Assembly (NCBI GenBank): GCA_023404675.1
Contig: JAEYAW010000030.1
Location: 496,001-560,000, forward strand
Source: Pseudomonadota bacterium
GTDB taxonomy: Bacteria; Pseudomonadota; Alphaproteobacteria; Rhizobiales; Xanthobacteraceae
Reading direction: 5' to 3'
Length of the DNA stretch: 64,000 nucleotides
The notes below the pieces were generated by a model. The model did not search any database and was not told the origin of the DNA. It saw only the letters and a list, made by a program, of their open reading frames with translations. Of the stretch, positions 60,783 to 64,000 are shown piece by piece. Made by a program: the position numbers and the translations under genes. How positions within the stretch are numbered: the stretch's first letter is position 1; each line of letters opens with the position of its first letter.

Positions 60783-61295
60783 ATGCGTCTTGTGATTTCC
60801 ACCGCCCTCAGCGGCGTGCTTGCAAGCTCCGCCTTTGCGTCCGATGCTGCGGTGAAGGTCGATATCCCGCGCCTGAACGTCGCCGAATATCATCGGCCCT
60901 ACGTCGCGCTCTGGATCGAGAATGCCGATGGCAGCAAGATCACCAATCTTGCGGTCTGGTACGACACCAAGATGAGAAGCAACGAGGGCACCAAATGGCT
61001 GAAGGATCTTCGCCAGTGGTGGCGGCGCACGGGGCGCGATCTGACGATGCCGGCCGATGGTCTGTCCAGCCCGACGCGCGCGCCGGGCACGCATGAGGTG
61101 AAGTTCGACAGCAAGGATACGCCGCTGTCCGGCCTTGCTGCTGGTGAATATCAGCTCATCATCGAGGCCGCTCGCGAAGTCGGTGGCCGCGAGGTTCTGA
61201 AAATTCCGTTCCAGTGGCCGCCCAAGACGCCTGCGACCGCGGAGGCCAAAGGCGAACACGAACTCGGCACCGTTACTCTCACTCTCACCCCGTGA
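60783..61295 (+). CDS. DUF2271 domain periplasmic protein
   Basis: A 170-residue exported protein with a short signal peptide (MRLVISTALSGVLASSAFAS, cleaved after AFA). The remainder is the DUF2271 fold: RPYVALWIENADGSKITNLAVWYD, then DLRQWWRRTGRD and GLAAGEYQLIIEAAREVGGREVL. It is 7 bp after the PepSY gene. DUF2271 proteins are almost always found with PepSY and ApbE genes, so it probably is a periplasmic component of the same electron-transfer system; precise function unknown. Confidence 0.85.
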   Translation: MRLVISTALSGVLASSAFASDAAVKVDIPRLNVAEYHRPYVALWIENADGSKITNLAVWYDTKMRSNEGTKWLKDLRQWWRRTGRDLTMPADGLSSPTRAPGTHEVKFDSKDTPLSGLAAGEYQLIIEAAREVGGREVLKIPFQWPPKTPATAEAKGEHELGTVTLTLTP

Positions 61296-61312
61296 ACCGC
61301 AGGAGCAGTCCC

Positions 61313-62122
61313 ATGCGCATTCGCTTCAAGCTCGCCGCCCCGCTTCTCGCCCTCGCCGCGATCGCCACCCCCGCCAGCGCCCATCGCATCTGGCTGTTGC
61401 CATCGGGCACGGTGTTCTCCGGACAGGATCAGTGGGTGACGGTGGACGCGGCGGTGTCCAACGACCTGTTCTATTTCGAACATCGTCCGATGCAACTCGA
61501 CAACCTCACGGTGACCGCACCGGACGGCAGCAAGGCGACGGCGCAGAACCAGTCGAAGGGCGAATATCGCTCGACCTTCGACGTCAAGCTGGACAAGCCG
61601 GGCACCTATAAAATCGAGCTGCTCAATCAGGGCGTCTTCGCCAGCTACAAGCTCGACGGCGAGCAGAAGCGCTGGCGCGGCAAGCCCGAGGAAATCGCCG
61701 GCAAGATCCCCGCGAACGCCACCGACGTGAGGGTGACGCAGCAGCAGGGACGCCTTGAGACTTTCGTCACCTCCGGCAAGCCGAGCGACACCGTTCTCAA
61801 GCCCACCGGCGTCGGCCTCGAACTGGTGCCCGTGACGCATCCGAACAATCTCGTCTCGGGCGAGAAGGCCAGCTTCCGTCTGGTGCTCGACGGCCAGCCG
61901 GCGGCCGGCGTGGACGTGGAGGTGATCCCCGGCGGCGTTCGCTATCGCGACAAGCTCAACGAGATGAAAGTGACGACCGACGAATCCGGGACGTTCTCTG
62001 TGACGTGGCCGCAGCCGGGCATGTACTGGGTCAACGCCTCGGTTCAGGACGCCAAGGCGACCATCGCGAACGCGCAGCGCCGCGCCAGCTACACCACGAC
62101 GCTTGAGGTTCTGCCGCAGTAA
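61313..62122 (+). CDS. DUF4198 domain periplasmic protein
   Basis: A 269-residue exported protein beginning MRIRFKLAAPLLALAAIATP, cleaved after ASA, so that the mature protein begins at HRIWLLP. Ig-like beta-sandwich domains are seen in FSGQDQWVTVDAAVSNDLFYFEHRPM and in SGEKASFRLVLDGQPAAGVDVEVIPGGVRYRDKLNEMKVTTDESGTFSVTWPQPGMYWV. DUF4198 proteins are thought to bind metal or to serve metal transport (NikM/CbiK-like). It follows the DUF2271 gene by 17 bp. Confidence 0.85.
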   Translation: MRIRFKLAAPLLALAAIATPASAHRIWLLPSGTVFSGQDQWVTVDAAVSNDLFYFEHRPMQLDNLTVTAPDGSKATAQNQSKGEYRSTFDVKLDKPGTYKIELLNQGVFASYKLDGEQKRWRGKPEEIAGKIPANATDVRVTQQQGRLETFVTSGKPSDTVLKPTGVGLELVPVTHPNNLVSGEKASFRLVLDGQPAAGVDVEVIPGGVRYRDKLNEMKVTTDESGTFSVTWPQPGMYWVNASVQDAKATIANAQRRASYTTTLEVLPQ

Positions 62123-62135
62123 GCGGCGGCACGAC

Positions 62136-63173
62136 ATGACGCCAGGCGACCTTATGCAGAGGGACAGGCTCGCGCGGCGGGTCGCCATCCCTCTGCATGT
62201 TCGCCCCGACTGCACACGCCCCCCGGCCGGGGAGCTCCACAGGATCGGCGGCCCGACCATGGGCACGTCATGGTCGGTGACATATGCGGATCTGCGCGCC
62301 CGCACGCATTTGCTTCAGGTCGTGTCGAACATGCTCGCCGTCGTGATCCGGCAGATGAGCACCTGGGAGCCAACGTCTGTCGTCAGCCGGATCAACGCCA
62401 CCGCCGGACGGAGCGCATGGCACGACGTGCCGACCGAGTTCGCAACCGTCCTGTCCTGCGCACTGCGGATCGCGGCCGAAACCGGCGGCGCTTATGATCC
62501 GGCAGTCGGCCGTCTGGTCGATCTGTGGGGCTTCGGCCCGCCGGGGCGGCGCGGCCCGCCTTCATCCTCCGAGCTGAAAACCGCGCATGTCGAATCTGCG
62601 TGGAAACGGGTGGAGTTCGACGCCCCCAACGGCCGCGTGCGCCTGCGTGAGGGCGCACGGCTTGACCTGTCATCCATCGCCAAGGGTTTTGCGGTCGATC
62701 TCGTGGCGCAGGCGCTGCGGCGCGACGGCATCGATCACTGCCTCGTCGAAATCGGCGGCGAACTGCGCGGCGCGGGCGTCAAGCCGGACGGCCTGCCATG
62801 GTGGGTGCGGATCGATCCCGGATACGGCGGCCTGCGCGAAGAGCGACACCCGCTGGTCGCGCTTCACGATCTGTCGATCGCGACCTCGGGCAGCGAGCGC
62901 TCTTTCACGGCGCGGGGCCAACGCTATTGCCACACCATCGATCCACGCACCGGGATGCCGATCGATAACGGCACCATCTCCGCCAGCGTCCTGCATCCGT
63001 CCTGCATGGAGGCGGACGGCTATGCCACCGCCATGATGGTGATGCGCCCTGACGAGGCGATGGCCTTCGCCGACCGGCACCAGCTGGCTGTCGCCCTGCT
63101 TCACGAAACCGACGCGGATGCCCCGGCCGAGCGTATCAGCACAGCGCTCGCGCAGATGATCGACGAGGACTGA
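62136..63173 (+). CDS. apbE: FAD:protein FMN transferase ApbE
   Basis: A 345-residue ApbE-type flavin transferase: GGPTMGTSWSVTYADL near residue 47, DLSSIAKGFAVDLVAQALR near 185, VEIGGELRGAG near 210, HTIDPRTGMPID near 268 and GYATAMMVM near 290 (the Mg and FAD site residues). It covalently attaches FMN to Ser/Thr of partner proteins, so a flavinylated partner should exist near PepSY. It lacks a clear signal peptide and so may act from the cytoplasm or be exported otherwise. The ATG at 62136 is 13 bp after the DUF4198 stop. Confidence 0.9.
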   Translation: MTPGDLMQRDRLARRVAIPLHVRPDCTRPPAGELHRIGGPTMGTSWSVTYADLRARTHLLQVVSNMLAVVIRQMSTWEPTSVVSRINATAGRSAWHDVPTEFATVLSCALRIAAETGGAYDPAVGRLVDLWGFGPPGRRGPPSSSELKTAHVESAWKRVEFDAPNGRVRLREGARLDLSSIAKGFAVDLVAQALRRDGIDHCLVEIGGELRGAGVKPDGLPWWVRIDPGYGGLREERHPLVALHDLSIATSGSERSFTARGQRYCHTIDPRTGMPIDNGTISASVLHPSCMEADGYATAMMVMRPDEAMAFADRHQLAVALLHETDADAPAERISTALAQMIDED

Positions 63174-63208
63174 AGCGCGCCGACTTCACCTCGCGCAGAC
63201 AGCGCGGA

Positions 63209-63895
63209 TCACACCTCCGCCCATTGGCGGAGGAGATTATGATAGACCGCCGTCAGCGACACCACCGACGGATGCCCGGGATGGTCGCCGTTCAGGCGGA
63301 TGATCGACATGTCGAGATCGAACAGCAGCGCCCGCCTCGACACCTCCGGCACGAGGCTCTGGGTCCAGAAGAACGACGCCACCCGCGAACCGCGCGTGAC
63401 CGGTGTCACGTGATGCACGCTGGTCGCCGGATAAATCACGAGATCGCCGGCGGGCAGTTTCACCGAATGCGCGCCATAGGTATCCTCGACCACCAGTTCA
63501 CCGCCGTCGTATTCATCCGGCGACGACAGAAACAACGTGGTGGAGACGTCCGTGCGAAGATGCTCGCCCGTCTCGGGATGAACGCGGATCGAGCTGTCGA
63601 CGTGGGAGCCGAAGGTCATCTGCCCTTCCGCGTCGTAGCGGTTGAACATCGGCGGGTAAATCGTCTTCGGCAAGACCGCCGAGGTGAACAGCGGCGAGCG
63701 GTTGAGCGCGCTCAACACCATCTCGCCGAGCTCCTGCGCCTCCGGAGAGGATTCCGGCAATTGCAGATTCTTCTTCACCTGCCCGGCCTGATGCCCGGCG
63801 GTGGCGCGGCCGTCCACCCAGTTCGCCCCGTCCATCACCTCGCGGCAGCGGCGCACCTGATCCGGCGTCAGGACCTCGGGGACATGCAGCAGCAC
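63209..63895 (-). CDS. Fe(II)/2-oxoglutarate-dependent PKHD-type hydroxylase (PiuC/YbiX-like)
   Basis: A 228-residue prolyl-4-hydroxylase-fold dioxygenase. The iron ligands are His and Asp in TFGSHVDSSIR near residue 97 and the second His in TSVHHVTPVTRGSRV near residue 160; the Arg of RGSR binds 2-oxoglutarate. It matches PiuC/YbiX, which lies beside iron or siderophore uptake genes in many bacteria. It is convergent with the apbE operon, so the two iron-linked units share an end. The start is ATG 63895, preceded by GGAGAGATAAGG. Confidence 0.9.
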   Translation of the reverse strand: MLLHVPEVLTPDQVRRCREVMDGANWVDGRATAGHQAGQVKKNLQLPESSPEAQELGEMVLSALNRSPLFTSAVLPKTIYPPMFNRYDAEGQMTFGSHVDSSIRVHPETGEHLRTDVSTTLFLSSPDEYDGGELVVEDTYGAHSVKLPAGDLVIYPATSVHHVTPVTRGSRVASFFWTQSLVPEVSRRALLFDLDMSIIRLNGDHPGHPSVVSLTAVYHNLLRQWAEV

Positions 63896-63964
63896 CTTAT
63901 CTCTCCACGCCTATGACGACACTTGCAGCAGACGCTCGCGAAGCAGAACGCCTGCAATGAGAAT

Positions 63965-63988
63965 GGCCGGTGCCTCGTGACACCGGCC
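63965..63988. other. Hairpin at the right edge
   Basis: A perfect 8-bp stem GGCCGGTG/CACCGGCC with an 8-nt loop. It is probably the end structure of a transcript arriving from outside the window toward PiuC; the U-tract is weak (ATTCTCATT on the minus strand). Confidence 0.5.
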
Positions 63989-64000
63989 ACCATCAGCCAG

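Noticed and set aside
63908..64000. A minus-strand open frame of about 29 codons at the right edge ending at a stop near 63908
   Set aside because: The residues resemble no known C-terminus and the stretch contains a GC hairpin; too short to support as a gene.

Overview
This is a high-GC chromosomal window from an alphaproteobacterium of the Bradyrhizobium / Rhodopseudomonas / Afipia group. The inference rests on protein style, the FixK-FixLJ and AmiC-AmiR modules, a single-chain acyl-CoA carboxylase, an Irr-type iron box and the palindromic repeats typical of that group. No insertion sequence, phage, integrase, CRISPR array or rRNA was seen. The only RNA gene recognised is one tRNA-Gln(CTG).

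Layout. 1-8.9 kb: fatty-acid/acyl-CoA genes (kinase-like fragment, two enoyl-CoA hydratases, an SDR, an acyl-CoA dehydrogenase, an NTF2-like protein), a small secreted protein, a GlsB-type membrane protein, the tRNA, and a LysR-controlled MhqO/MhqD-like pair. 9.2-12.4 kb: an orphan cbbQ-cbbO-like AAA+/VWA pair with no RuBisCO nearby. 12.5-29.1 kb, all on the minus strand: a long nitrogen-scavenging block read as amiC, amiR, urtABCDE, amiE, an NCS1 permease, a MetX-like hydrolase, two tandem ureE genes, ureF, a fused ureAB, ureC, ureG and ureD. An intrinsic terminator in the amiR-urtA leader suggests ANTAR-protein antitermination controlled by amide sensing.

29.2-43.2 kb: a histone-like basic protein, then an eight-gene minus-strand operon. 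It encodes a Dpp/Opp-type ABC importer, two acyl-CoA ligases and a fused biotin-dependent acyl-CoA carboxylase, and it is divergent from a GntR/FCD regulator that has a candidate operator. This looks like an import, CoA-activation and carboxylation route for an unidentified carboxylic acid. 43.3-53.6 kb: a complete N-methylglutamate pathway for methylamine use, made of gmaS-mgsCBA and the divergent mgdABCD, beside an XRE-cupin regulator.

53.6-60 kb: microaerobic regulation. Two tiny genes lie downstream of fixK; fixLJ, a shortened ccoG-like gene and hemN follow, with two FixK/FNR boxes between ccoG and hemN. 60-64 kb: a probable iron-regulated PepSY-DUF2271-DUF4198-ApbE operon behind a candidate iron control element, followed by a convergent PiuC-like dioxygenase.

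The genes together describe a soil or water bacterium that scavenges nitrogen from amides, urea and methylamine, degrades acyl compounds, and adapts to low oxygen and low iron.
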